Positions 7,599 to 15,549 of a stretch of DNA of 19,705 bases are shown here, one piece after another. This DNA comes from Bacteroidota bacterium (lineage in GTDB: Bacteria; Bacteroidota; Bacteroidia; Chitinophagales; Chitinophagaceae). Both the position numbers and the translations under genes were made by a program. The stretch spans positions 1 to 19,705 of the forward strand of contig JAEZDA010000062.1 of assembly GCA_023433345.1 (NCBI GenBank), written 5' to 3'. Positions within the stretch are counted from its first letter, which is position 1; the number at the start of each line of letters is the position of its first letter. The notes under the pieces are model-generated. The model was not told where the DNA came from and did not search any database. It was given only the letters and a program-made list of their open reading frames with translations.

Positions 7599-9431
7599 AT
7601 GCAAAAAGGCAACATCCGTGTCAGTACGGAAAACATCTTCCCAATCATCAAAAAATTCCTATACAGCGAACATGATATTTTTATTCGCGAACTGGTAAGT
7701 AATGCCGTAGATGCCACCCAAAAATTAAAAACACTTTCCTCCATCGGTGAAGCAAAAGGCGATCTCGGCGAACTGAGAATAGATGTTTCAATAGATGCAG
7801 AAAAGAAAACGATCACAATAGCCGATAAAGGCGTCGGAATGACGGCCGAAGAGATCGATAAATATCTCAACCAGGTCGCTTTTAGCGGAGCAGAAGAATT
7901 CCTCGAGAAGTATAAAGGAAAGAATGAAGCGAATATTATTGGCCATTTCGGTCTGGGATTTTACTCTTCCTTCATGGTGAGTGATAAGGTGGAAGTTTTT
8001 TCAAAGAGTTTTAAAGATGCTCCTGCGGTAAGGTGGGAGTGCGATGGAAGTCCTGAATTTATCCTGGAAGAAACCGACAAGAAAGAACGCGGCACATCAA
8101 TCGTTCTTCATCTCAACGAAGAAAGCCAGGAATTTTTGGAACCATCCCGAATAAACACAGTGCTGGAAAAATTCTGCAAATTCTTACCGGTTCCGATCTA
8201 CTTTGAAGACAAGCAGATCAATAATACCCATCCTGCATGGGCGAAAAAACCTTCTGAACTTACTGATGATGACTACCAGAATTTTTACCGCGAACTTTAT
8301 CCTTTCGGCGAAACACCATTGTTTTGGATCCATCTTAATGTAGACTATCCATTTAATCTTACCGGTATTCTTTACTTCCCCAAAATCAAACAGAGCTACG
8401 AAATTCAAAAAGATAAGATCCAGCTTTACAGCAACCAGGTCTTCGTAACCGACGAGGTAAAAGACATCGTCCCTGAATTTTTAATGCTACTCCAGGGTGT
8501 AATAGATTCGCCCGATATTCCGCTAAATGTGAGCCGCAGTTATTTGCAAGGCGACCCTAATGTAAGGAAGATAAATGCGCACATCACAAAGAAAGTGGCA
8601 GATAAACTGGAAGAGATTTTCAATAAAGACAGGAAATCTTTCGAAGAGAAATGGGATAGCCTGGGTCTTTTTGTGAAGTATGGTATGATGACAGACGACA
8701 AATTCCTCGAAAAAGCAAATAAGTTTTACGTTTGGGAGACTACTGACGGCACTTTTAATACAATGGAAGAATACCGTGCACAAGCAGAAGCATTACAAAA
8801 GAATAAAGATGGAAAACTGGTTGTACTGTACACCACCAACCCCGTTCAGCAGGATGCATACATACAACAAGCGATCGCAAAAGGATATAAGGTTGTGAAG
8901 ATGGAAACAATTGTTGATGCTGCTTTTATCAACAATATGGAGATGAAGTGGGATGGTATCCAATTTACGAGAGTTGATGCGGATATTACAGATAATCTTA
9001 TCGATAAGGGCGAAGACAGTGAAAGCGTTCTTTCGACAGAGGAAAAGGAAAAGCTAAAAACTTTGTTTTCATTTCAGCAGGAAGGATTGAATGTGAATGT
9101 TGAAATTAAAGGTTTGAGTGCCGGGGCGCCGCCGGTTGTCGCCACGAGGCCTGAGCTCATGCGTCGGATGAAAGACATGGCCGCCGCCGGTGGAAGTATG
9201 GCATCCTGGTATGCAAACATGCCCGATGAAGTTTCCTTAACGGTAAATGGCAATCATCCGATATATCGGGATATTCTCTCCCGCGATTCCGATGATACAA
9301 GGGAAAAGATGGTGAAAAATCTGGCAGACCTGGCATTACTTTCCCAGGGCCTGCTTACCGGAACTAATCTTACTTCTTTCATAAATCGTAGTGTGGAATT
9401 GATGGAAAATAGCGAGAAGGAAAAAGTATAA
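7599..9431 (+). CDS. htpG: Molecular chaperone HtpG (Hsp90)
   Basis: The product is the cytosolic Hsp90 chaperone, an ATP-driven homodimer that remodels client proteins. I start at the ATG at 7599, giving 610 residues beginning MQKGNIRVSTENIFP as in Bacteroidota HtpG. A GTG further upstream at 7557 would add an unrelated leader. The GHKL ATPase site is intact: Glu31 and Asn35 in IRELVSNAVDA, DKGVGM at 76-81, and the ATP lid glycine run GHFGLGF at 115-121. The middle domain has the conserved LNVSRSYLQGD segment with its catalytic-loop arginine, and the C-terminal dimerisation domain is present. Length is close to the family norm. The gene stands alone, with a terminator on each side, so it is monocistronic. 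A 17-bp dyad upstream may be a regulatory site. Confidence 0.97.
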   Translation: MQKGNIRVSTENIFPIIKKFLYSEHDIFIRELVSNAVDATQKLKTLSSIGEAKGDLGELRIDVSIDAEKKTITIADKGVGMTAEEIDKYLNQVAFSGAEEFLEKYKGKNEANIIGHFGLGFYSSFMVSDKVEVFSKSFKDAPAVRWECDGSPEFILEETDKKERGTSIVLHLNEESQEFLEPSRINTVLEKFCKFLPVPIYFEDKQINNTHPAWAKKPSELTDDDYQNFYRELYPFGETPLFWIHLNVDYPFNLTGILYFPKIKQSYEIQKDKIQLYSNQVFVTDEVKDIVPEFLMLLQGVIDSPDIPLNVSRSYLQGDPNVRKINAHITKKVADKLEEIFNKDRKSFEEKWDSLGLFVKYGMMTDDKFLEKANKFYVWETTDGTFNTMEEYRAQAEALQKNKDGKLVVLYTTNPVQQDAYIQQAIAKGYKVVKMETIVDAAFINNMEMKWDGIQFTRVDADITDNLIDKGEDSESVLSTEEKEKLKTLFSFQQEGLNVNVEIKGLSAGAPPVVATRPELMRRMKDMAAAGGSMASWYANMPDEVSLTVNGNHPIYRDILSRDSDDTREKMVKNLADLALLSQGLLTGTNLTSFINRSVELMENSEKEKV

Positions 9432-9448
9432 GAATTTCGAAATTTTTC

Positions 9449-9492
9449 AAAAAGCGTGGGATAAGCACTGTCTTAGTTCCTGCGCTTTTTTT
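9449..9492 (+). terminator. Intrinsic terminator after htpG
   Basis: AAAAAGCG (9449-9456) pairs with CGCTTTTT (9483-9490). The interior extends the stem imperfectly, and a T-rich tail continues to 9492. It starts 17 bases after the htpG stop. Confidence 0.75.
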
Positions 9493-9512
9493 ATTCGCCT
9501 CATTTCGTATTA

Positions 9513-9524
9513 TGATCAATATCA
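9513..9524 (+). promoter_or_regulatory. FNR/CRP-like half-site dyad upstream of the copper module
   Basis: TGAT-CAAT-ATCA at 9513-9524 matches the core of the FNR/CRP-type palindrome TTGAT-N4-ATCAA, lacking the outer T and A. A -7-like TAACTTCG lies at 9548-9555. If transcription starts near 9560, the dyad is centred about 41.5 bases upstream, the usual position for a class II activator. This is suggestive only. Confidence 0.3.
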
Positions 9525-9561
9525 GAACATATCACTTTCCGAATTATTAACTTCGCCCTTA

Positions 9562-9933
9562 ATGAGATCCGGAGTTGTCACTTTTTTGCTGGTGATTTTT
9601 TCCCTCCACGCTTTTTATCAGGCGGGAGTCGTGATATGGTTTCATGCAAACAGGGCCTACATCGCCTCCGTTTTATGTGAGAACAAATCGAAGCCCGAAC
9701 TCAAGTGTAAGGGCAATTGCCAGTTGAACAAAAAAGCTAAGAATAATTCTGATAAGGATGATCGAAACTTACCGGCATCTGTAAACAAATGGGTTGAGAT
9801 ATCCCCGTGCGAAATAGTATCCACTCCCGCTTTGTTTAATCTTCATGAAGCTCGGGGGAAGTATTATTCTGCTCATCCTGGTTTTTACGCTTTCAAACCT
9901 AATCACGCCATCTTTCACCCTCCTACCTCTTAG
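9562..9933 (+). CDS. Small Cys-rich membrane-anchored protein, putative metal-related
   Basis: The 123-residue protein has one hydrophobic segment (about residues 5-27), which could be a signal anchor or signal peptide. It is followed by a short cysteine region: Cys39, then CKGNC at 49-53 directly before a lysine-rich stretch QLNKKAKN. Another cysteine is at 83, and the C-terminus is rich in His, Phe and Pro (ending IFHPPTS). I recognise the layout as a recurring unnamed Bacteroidota small protein but cannot assign a family name. It precedes the Met-rich lipoprotein and the OprC-like receptor on the same strand, so a role in copper or other soft-metal handling is plausible. That is inference from context and cysteines. 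The gap to the next gene is 98 bases, so it may be in the same operon or not. Confidence 0.7.
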   Translation: MRSGVVTFLLVIFSLHAFYQAGVVIWFHANRAYIASVLCENKSKPELKCKGNCQLNKKAKNNSDKDDRNLPASVNKWVEISPCEIVSTPALFNLHEARGKYYSAHPGFYAFKPNHAIFHPPTS

Positions 9934-10031
9934 CTCGGGAATATCAGTTTTCAATTAAGGTTGTTGTTGGCGATATTATGCTAACGGCATCGCATACCCG
10001 TATTTTTAGTTTACTTTTTTAAATATTTAAG

Positions 10032-10844
10032 ATGAAAATCCAGATACTTGCAATGGCAATTGGTGCCGTTATGTTCTTTTCTTCATGTACTGATGATAAC
10101 TCTCCGGTACAGGATCCCACCTCAGCACTTTTTAAAGTTGCGGAAGGATTTGCTGAAGGATCAGGAATGAAGGTCGCCCTCTATTCAAAATCTCAAACCA
10201 TTTTCACAGGTTATCAGAAACTGTATGTTCTCCTCACAGATTCGGCCACCGGCACAACAATTTCAAATGCGCTGGTAAAGATCAAACCGATGATGGATAT
10301 GGGAACAATGCAGCATAGCGCGCCTTTCGAAAATCCTGCATCAACAAACGCAGTAAATTCCCTTTTTCCCACCGCAGTGGTTTTCATAATGCCTTCCATG
10401 GGCGGATCATGGTCGGTTGATGTTGATGTTACCAATTTACAAAATGGTAGAACAGGGAGCTTTTCTACATCTCTCACAGTCGCAGACCCGGTGGAATCAA
10501 AAATGAAATCATTTACATCCCTTCACGATGGTTCGAAGTTTTTTGTTGCGCTGATCGAACCCTCCTCGCCAGGAGTCGGAATAAACGATCTGGAGCTGGC
10601 AGTATACAAAAGAGAAAGTGCAATGGACTTTCCGGCCGATAGTTCCTTTGCAATTTCAATTGTGCCGGAAATGCCAACGATGGGTCACGGCTCACCAAAT
10701 AATATTGATCCGGCACATATAGGAAACGGGCACTATAAAGGGAAAGTGAATTTCACTATGACTGGTTATTGGAAAATAAATATCAACTACTTTATCGGTA
10801 CTGAAGTAGCTGATACCACGCAGTATTTTGACATAACATTCTGA
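10032..10844 (+). CDS. Met/His-rich lipoprotein with two YtkA/FixH-like domains, putative copper binding
   Basis: The 270-residue product has a lipoprotein signal peptide with lipobox F-S-S-C (Cys19) followed by TDD. The mature protein looks like two related beta-sandwich domains (about 35-150 and 155-270), each resembling the YtkA/FixH-type fold used by periplasmic metal-related proteins. Each domain carries the same short motif, MGTMQH at 90-95 and MPTMGH at 214-219, with further methionines at 87, 88, 120 and 123. Methionine/histidine clusters like these are typical Cu(I) ligands. The TonB receptor with copper-ligand motifs starts only 21 bases downstream, so the pair is almost certainly co-transcribed. 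The likely role is binding copper at the outer membrane for hand-over to or from the receptor. Domain assignment is moderate, copper role is inferred. Confidence 0.82.
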   Translation: MKIQILAMAIGAVMFFSSCTDDNSPVQDPTSALFKVAEGFAEGSGMKVALYSKSQTIFTGYQKLYVLLTDSATGTTISNALVKIKPMMDMGTMQHSAPFENPASTNAVNSLFPTAVVFIMPSMGGSWSVDVDVTNLQNGRTGSFSTSLTVADPVESKMKSFTSLHDGSKFFVALIEPSSPGVGINDLELAVYKRESAMDFPADSSFAISIVPEMPTMGHGSPNNIDPAHIGNGHYKGKVNFTMTGYWKININYFIGTEVADTTQYFDITF

Positions 10845-10865
10845 TGCAGATATAATTTAAAGAGT

Positions 10866-12878
10866 ATGAAAAGTCTATTGATATCACTTTTGCTTATATC
10901 TAACGTTGTAGCATATTCGCAGATGGATTCTATTCCGTTCTGGACGGATAGTGTTAAGGTCATAGATCTACGCGAGGTATCGCTTTCCTCAAAATCCAAA
11001 AGCCAGACAGATCGCTTATCTGATTTTTACCGGGGAAACCTGTCTTCCACACTTGAAGATGTACTCGCAAGATTGCCCGAGGTTAGCCTGGTGAAGCGCG
11101 GCTCATATGGATTGGAACCCACCCTGCGAAGTTTTAGCGGGGCCCAGGTTAATGTTCTTCTCGACGGAATGAGGATTCATGGCGCGTGTACTGATAAAAT
11201 GGATCCGGTGACCATTTACATCGAGACCGGTAACCTCGAAAGCATGGAGCTCCAAACTGGTAACCGCGGATTCGCAGCCGGTTCTTCAATTGGCGGGTCC
11301 TTCAATTTTAAAATCGAACAGCCGCAATTCGATAACCGGAAGATTTCAGGCATGGTGAGTTCTGGTTTTAATACCACATCTAACGGCAACTTTGAGTCGA
11401 TTGCGCTTAATTATGGTTCAACCAAATTTGCTCTCCGTGCTACCGGTACTTACCGGAAGAATGATAACTATAAAGCCGCGGGAGGAAAGGAGATCTACTT
11501 TTCTCAATATGAAAAAGTCAATTATTCTTTAGGTGCCAAAATCAGGCTTGGCAATGAGATTAGCCTCAGGGCAGATTTTATCGGTGATGATGGTTTTAAC
11601 ATCGGTTATCCTGCTTTGCCGATGGATGTTGGATATGCAGCGGCCCGTATTGCTTCATTAACGCTTCAGAGAGTCCCGGGGCATGGAAATGTTGGATGGC
11701 AGTTTAAAATTTACGGAAATTATATCAGGCATTTTATGGACGACACTAACAGGCCTGAAGTGCATATGCACATGGATATGCCGGGAAAAAGTAAAACTGT
11801 TGGTTTTTGGGGTGAAGCACTCATCAGGCTGTCTGAAAAAAGCAGGCTTGAATTAAGGGCCGACGGGGCCTCTACCGATCTGCATGCTTCAATGACAATG
11901 TTCCAGGATGGAGCTCCACCAATGTTCATGCTAACGTGGCCGGATAACCGAAGAAATCAATTTGGTGCATCTGCCATTCTCCTGGTTGAACCTGTTGAAA
12001 AATGGTCGTTTCGATTCACAGGCCGCTCTGATTTATTTATATCCAGTTTGCTCACAGAGGAATCAAAAAATCATGTTGAGATCTTCAGCAAACAAACTGG
12101 CCCAACACAAAATATAACCGGCAACATCTCGGTTGAAGCTACAAGAACTTTGGGAAAATATGGCAAAGCTTCCGCATCTGCCGGTTTCTCTCAACGCATG
12201 GCATCTGCAAGTGAACAATATGGTTTCTACCTTTTTAATGCTAATGATGGCTACGACTATATCGGCAACCCTGAACTCAAAAAGGAGAGTGCACTAAACG
12301 GCGAATTGAACATCCAGGTTCATAAAAACCGGAGCCGGGCAAAGTTTTCAGGATTTGTGTCACTGATAAAAGATTATATCACGGCATACATTGATCCTTC
12401 AATCAGCACAATGACATATGGCGCTAATGGAGTGAAGAGATATTTAAATGAGAACAACGCAATAGTTGCAGGCCTGGAAGGAAGTGCATTGATCCCCCTT
12501 ACTACTTCACTGGGCTACGTTACTACATTCCGTTACGTGGCAGGAAAGAACGGCTCAGGGGATCCCTTGCCGGGAATATCGCCCTTCAAAACTTCCCAAA
12601 GTTTGCAATGGATGAAAAATAATTCTTCCCTGAAGGCTGAAGTTGAACTTTCTACATCGCAAAATCAGGTGAACCTTGCGGGTGGTGAAGATCGAACTCC
12701 AGGCTTTGCAATTTTTCATTTTCGTGCGGCCCAAAAGTTTGTGCTGAAAAAGAAAGTTCTGGTACTCCAGGGAGGAATAGAGAACATTGCAGATAAGGGA
12801 TATCACGAACATAACGACTGGGGCAATATTCCAAGGCAGGGAAGAAATATTTATTTGCAGATGAGGGTTTCTTTTTAA
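10866..12878 (+). CDS. TonB-dependent copper receptor, OprC/NosA-like
   Basis: The 670-residue protein has a signal peptide (about 1-19), a possible TonB box near residues 31-36, a plug domain at about 55-155 and a barrel ending in MRVSF. The plug contains GMRIHGACTDKMDP, giving CxxxM with Cys108 and Met112. The barrel contains RHFMDD, giving HxM with His289 and Met291. Pseudomonas OprC binds copper through exactly a CxxxM plus HxM pair in the corresponding plug and barrel positions. The following loop adds HMHMDM (300-305), and a later loop has Met-rich runs near 343-355. It would import copper into the periplasm. The upstream Met-rich lipoprotein supports this. No clear terminator follows. 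The receptor family is certain, and the copper specificity is well supported by the paired motifs. Confidence 0.9.
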   Translation: MKSLLISLLLISNVVAYSQMDSIPFWTDSVKVIDLREVSLSSKSKSQTDRLSDFYRGNLSSTLEDVLARLPEVSLVKRGSYGLEPTLRSFSGAQVNVLLDGMRIHGACTDKMDPVTIYIETGNLESMELQTGNRGFAAGSSIGGSFNFKIEQPQFDNRKISGMVSSGFNTTSNGNFESIALNYGSTKFALRATGTYRKNDNYKAAGGKEIYFSQYEKVNYSLGAKIRLGNEISLRADFIGDDGFNIGYPALPMDVGYAAARIASLTLQRVPGHGNVGWQFKIYGNYIRHFMDDTNRPEVHMHMDMPGKSKTVGFWGEALIRLSEKSRLELRADGASTDLHASMTMFQDGAPPMFMLTWPDNRRNQFGASAILLVEPVEKWSFRFTGRSDLFISSLLTEESKNHVEIFSKQTGPTQNITGNISVEATRTLGKYGKASASAGFSQRMASASEQYGFYLFNANDGYDYIGNPELKKESALNGELNIQVHKNRSRAKFSGFVSLIKDYITAYIDPSISTMTYGANGVKRYLNENNAIVAGLEGSALIPLTTSLGYVTTFRYVAGKNGSGDPLPGISPFKTSQSLQWMKNNSSLKAEVELSTSQNQVNLAGGEDRTPGFAIFHFRAAQKFVLKKKVLVLQGGIENIADKGYHEHNDWGNIPRQGRNIYLQMRVSF

Positions 12879-12919
12879 CAATAGAATATAGCTGAACAAT
12901 AAGATCCTTTGCGAATCAC

Positions 12920-12927
12920 TACATTTG
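12920..12927 (+). promoter_or_regulatory. -7 promoter element upstream of the SDR gene
   Basis: TACATTTG is a perfect TAnnTTTG box, 26 bases upstream of the ATG at 12954. No good -33 element is found at the usual distance. A Shine-Dalgarno-like AGGAAA (12945-12950) supports the chosen start. Confidence 0.35.
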
Positions 12928-12953
12928 AATTTGAACCTTAAATTAGGAAAGTT

Positions 12954-13673
12954 ATGGGTCAGGATCTGAAAGATAAAGTTGTTTATATCACCGGAGGCAG
13001 CCGCGGTATAGGTTACGGTATCGCATATACGCTTTTGAAATGTGGGATGAAAGTTGCGATCAGCGGGAGAAGCATTGATCACCTTGACAACGCAGCAGAA
13101 AAATTAAGCAGGGAGGGAGACCTGCTTGCTATACAATCTGACGTAAGTAAGCATGGAGACGAGGAGCGGGCTATCCGGGAAGTTGCAGACAGGTTTGGAA
13201 AACTTGATGTGCTCGTTGCCAATGCTGGCGTCGGCCATTTTAAACCGATCGACGAACTCACTGAAAATGAATGGCACGAAACAATTGATACCAACCTTAC
13301 CGGGGTCTATCATAGTGTAAAAGCAGCGATTCCTTTGCTTAAGCAGAGTAGTGGTTATATAATTACAATGGCAAGCCTTGCAGGCACCAACTTTTTTGAA
13401 ACTGCCTCTGCATACAACGCGAGTAAGTTCGGTCTTGTTGGCTTCACGCAGGCAATAATGCTTGACCTCCGTAAACACGGGATCAAAGTTTCTACCATCA
13501 TGCCAGGGTCCGTTGCATCTTATTTCAATGATCATACGCCAGATGAGAAAGACGGATGGAAGATTCAGCCTGAAGACATCGGAAAGATCGTTGCTGATCT
13601 TTTGATGATGAATCCACGTACGCTGCCGAGTAAGATCGAGGTGAGGCCTTCGATGCCAGGAGGAAGTAAATAA
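12954..13673 (+). CDS. Short-chain dehydrogenase/reductase (SDR)
   Basis: This is a classical SDR of 239 residues, a cytosolic NAD(P)-dependent oxidoreductase. The Rossmann glycine motif TGGSRGIG is at 13-20, NAG at 90-92, and the catalytic tetrad is complete: Asn114, Ser141, Tyr154 and Lys158 (YNASK). A basic residue after the second strand (SGRS at 37-40) favours NADP(H). The substrate cannot be assigned; sepiapterin-reductase-like and FabG-like members share these features. The start at 12954 follows a Shine-Dalgarno-like AGGAAA. Its stop codon directly abuts the stop of the convergent peroxiredoxin gene, with no visible terminator. It is not obviously related to the copper module upstream, from which it is 75 bases away and which it may follow by read-through. 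Confidence 0.93.
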   Translation: MGQDLKDKVVYITGGSRGIGYGIAYTLLKCGMKVAISGRSIDHLDNAAEKLSREGDLLAIQSDVSKHGDEERAIREVADRFGKLDVLVANAGVGHFKPIDELTENEWHETIDTNLTGVYHSVKAAIPLLKQSSGYIITMASLAGTNFFETASAYNASKFGLVGFTQAIMLDLRKHGIKVSTIMPGSVASYFNDHTPDEKDGWKIQPEDIGKIVADLLMMNPRTLPSKIEVRPSMPGGSK

Positions 13674-14342
13674 TTAAATTACCCGAACTGGATTATGTTG
13701 GCTCTCACGATTAGGGTGCGGAGTCATTCTAAGGTAAGGCCTTATAATTTTCACCCCTTTAGGAAAAAGAATATTCATTTCCTCGTCTTTTACACTTGTT
13801 GAAACAACGCAATCCTCTCCATGTTGCCAATCGGCCGGGGTTGCAAGCTTATAATTTGCTGTGAGTTGCAAAGAGTCTATTACACGCAGAAGCTCCGGAA
13901 AGTTTCTGCCCGTAGAGGCAGGATAGGTTATGATGAGCTTAACCTTTTTATCAGGCCCGATTATAAAAACTGAGCGAACGGTAAGCTGGTCATTTGAGTT
14001 TGGATGAATCATGTCATACAAAGTGGCAACCTTTCTGTCCTCATCGGCAATTATCGGAAAGTTCACTTTTGTATTTTGGGTTTCGTTGATGTCTTTTATC
14101 CAATCGTGATGTGATTGCAAACCATCAACGCTCAAGGCAAGCACTTTCACGTCCCGCTTTAAAAATTCATTTTTATAACGCGCCAGTGTTCCAAGTTCTG
14201 TAGTGCAAACCGGTGTAAAGTCTGCCGGGTGCGAAAACAAAATCCCCCAGCTATTACCTAACCATGAATGAAAGCTTATTTCTCCTTCGGTGGATTGAGC
14301 TGAAAAATCAGGAGCAACGTCACCTAACCTTATTTGGGCCAT
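13674..14342 (-). CDS. 1-Cys peroxiredoxin (Prx6 family)
   Basis: The 222-residue protein reduces peroxides through a peroxidatic cysteine. The catalytic motif is complete: Pro39, Thr43 and Cys46 in PADFTPVCTTE, with the supporting Arg123. The long C-terminal part including TPADWQHGEDCVV (168-180) is typical of the Prx6/1-Cys group, whose members are about 210-225 residues. A second cysteine (178) exists but is not in the usual resolving position of 2-Cys enzymes. The gene is transcribed leftward and its stop codon touches the SDR stop, so the two transcripts must overlap. A 70-base gap separates it from DUF1810 upstream, with only a weak -7-like sequence there (TAATTTGG on the minus strand at 14385-14378). 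Confidence 0.95.
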   Translation of the reverse strand: MAQIRLGDVAPDFSAQSTEGEISFHSWLGNSWGILFSHPADFTPVCTTELGTLARYKNEFLKRDVKVLALSVDGLQSHHDWIKDINETQNTKVNFPIIADEDRKVATLYDMIHPNSNDQLTVRSVFIIGPDKKVKLIITYPASTGRNFPELLRVIDSLQLTANYKLATPADWQHGEDCVVSTSVKDEEMNILFPKGVKIIRPYLRMTPHPNRESQHNPVRVI

Positions 14343-14412
14343 GATTTAATTTTGTGAATTTGAACAAAACGCGTTGGCCAAATTAGCGCATTTACATTAA
14401 ACACCCTCAGGC

Positions 14413-14856
14413 CTATGCATTTAATAGTTCAACGGTTTTTACATCCTCCTTACCGCCGAAATATTTAGTAAGTGCTGCATCCAAAATTCTGTATGCATCA
14501 TTCACAATAAACTCCGGTTCTTCCATCGCAGCCCTTCGAAACAGTGTGATGCAGGAATGAAACTTCAGATCATCAGGCGAACCAAAAATTTCATGAGCAT
14601 CTCTTTTTTCAGAATTCACTAAAATATTCATGAGGGTTAAAAGCCTGCTTCCTAACAAGGAATGTTTGAGATATTCCCTGGCTTCTTTTAAATCACGGAT
14701 AGCGTAATACTGCGCCATTTGCGATCTGCCGAGTGTAGCGAGTTGCGGGAAAATGAACCACATCCAGTGACCTGCCTTCCTCCCATTGATGATCTCTTTT
14801 TCGGCCTGGTGGTAGCTCGTGCTCTGTGCATCCAGGAAACGTTTTAAATTATTCAT
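14413..14856 (-). CDS. DUF1810 family protein
   Basis: The 147-residue cytosolic protein matches DUF1810 throughout. It has an N-terminal LKRFLDAQ helix, the hallmark HWMWFIFPQL (30-39), GRSQMAQYYAI, and a C-terminal FHSCITLFRRA segment followed by a helix with ILDAALTKYFGG. The family is widespread and small, and its biochemical role is not firmly established to my knowledge. The start lies 17 bases after the sigma-factor stop on the same strand, so it is likely the last gene of the DoxX-sigma-DUF1810 operon. This places it under possible ECF sigma control. Confidence 0.9.
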   Translation of the reverse strand: MNNLKRFLDAQSTSYHQAEKEIINGRKAGHWMWFIFPQLATLGRSQMAQYYAIRDLKEAREYLKHSLLGSRLLTLMNILVNSEKRDAHEIFGSPDDLKFHSCITLFRRAAMEEPEFIVNDAYRILDAALTKYFGGKEDVKTVELLNA

Positions 14857-14873
14857 CCCTGATTTTTTTTAAT

Positions 14874-15542
14874 TCATCGGGAAGTGACGAGTTTTATTTC
14901 AACTATTCTATCCATCACTCTTTTCACCATCGCATCACAATAGATGAGGTTAAAATCAAAGATCTCATATGGGGAGTAAAACTTTTCCAACTCTCTCCGA
15001 AGCATTCCTTTTGCGCGGTTCAAACGAACTTTTACGTTTGTTGGAGTAATGTTCAACGCTTCCGCAGTTTCCTCAATATTCAAACCGGTGATCTCCCTTA
15101 ATGAAAAAACCATTCGATAAGAAAGCGGGATTTTGCGAATAGCTACCTCAATAAAGGAGCCCAGTTCCTTGTTTAAAATAGCGCGGTTGGTATCGGAGTT
15201 TTTTTTCGAGGAGAACATGGGAATGGCTTTTTCGTGTTCAGTTTTCAAAGTTTCAATGGTGATACCATTCTTCTGCTTTTTGCGATGGCAATTGTTAAGC
15301 ATGATCCTGATCAGCCATGTTTTGAACGCACACCTTTTTTCGAATTTTGAAAGGTTGCAGTAAGCATCAACAAAGGTGTCCTGCATCAGGTCCTGCGTTG
15401 TTTCATGATCGAAATGATAGCTTCTTCCGGTTTTGTAAAGAATTCCATTGTACTTTCTGATGAGTATCTCAAATACTTCCGGGTTGCCGCAAAGAATCTG
15501 ATCTATCACCTCAAAATCGTCAGGATGTAAAGGAAATTTCAT
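14874..15542 (-). CDS. ECF-type RNA polymerase sigma factor
   Basis: The 222-residue protein has sigma region 2 at about 20-92 (core-binding and -10 recognition, including DLMQDTFVDAYCNLSKFE and FKTWLIRIMLNN). A linker follows, then region 4 at about 135-186, with the helix-turn-helix LNIEETAEALNITPTNVKVR. After region 4 there is a C-terminal extension of about 35 residues containing YEIFDFNLIYCDAMVKRVM. The extension recurs in a subset of Bacteroidota ECF factors. No anti-sigma gene is adjacent. It starts 7 bases after the DoxX-family gene and is followed 17 bases later by DUF1810, forming a tight three-gene unit. Control may therefore be by the extension, by DoxX, or transcriptional. Confidence 0.95.
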   Translation of the reverse strand: MKFPLHPDDFEVIDQILCGNPEVFEILIRKYNGILYKTGRSYHFDHETTQDLMQDTFVDAYCNLSKFEKRCAFKTWLIRIMLNNCHRKKQKNGITIETLKTEHEKAIPMFSSKKNSDTNRAILNKELGSFIEVAIRKIPLSYRMVFSLREITGLNIEETAEALNITPTNVKVRLNRAKGMLRRELEKFYSPYEIFDFNLIYCDAMVKRVMDRIVEIKLVTSR

Positions 15543-15549
15543 TCGCTTA

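Noticed and set aside
12555..13082. A 175-residue minus-strand open frame spanning the end of the copper receptor and the start of the SDR gene.
   Set aside because: It is antisense to two well-supported genes and has no recognisable domain or upstream signal.
13104..13535. A 143-residue minus-strand frame inside the SDR gene.
   Set aside because: It is antisense to the conserved SDR core with no domain features.
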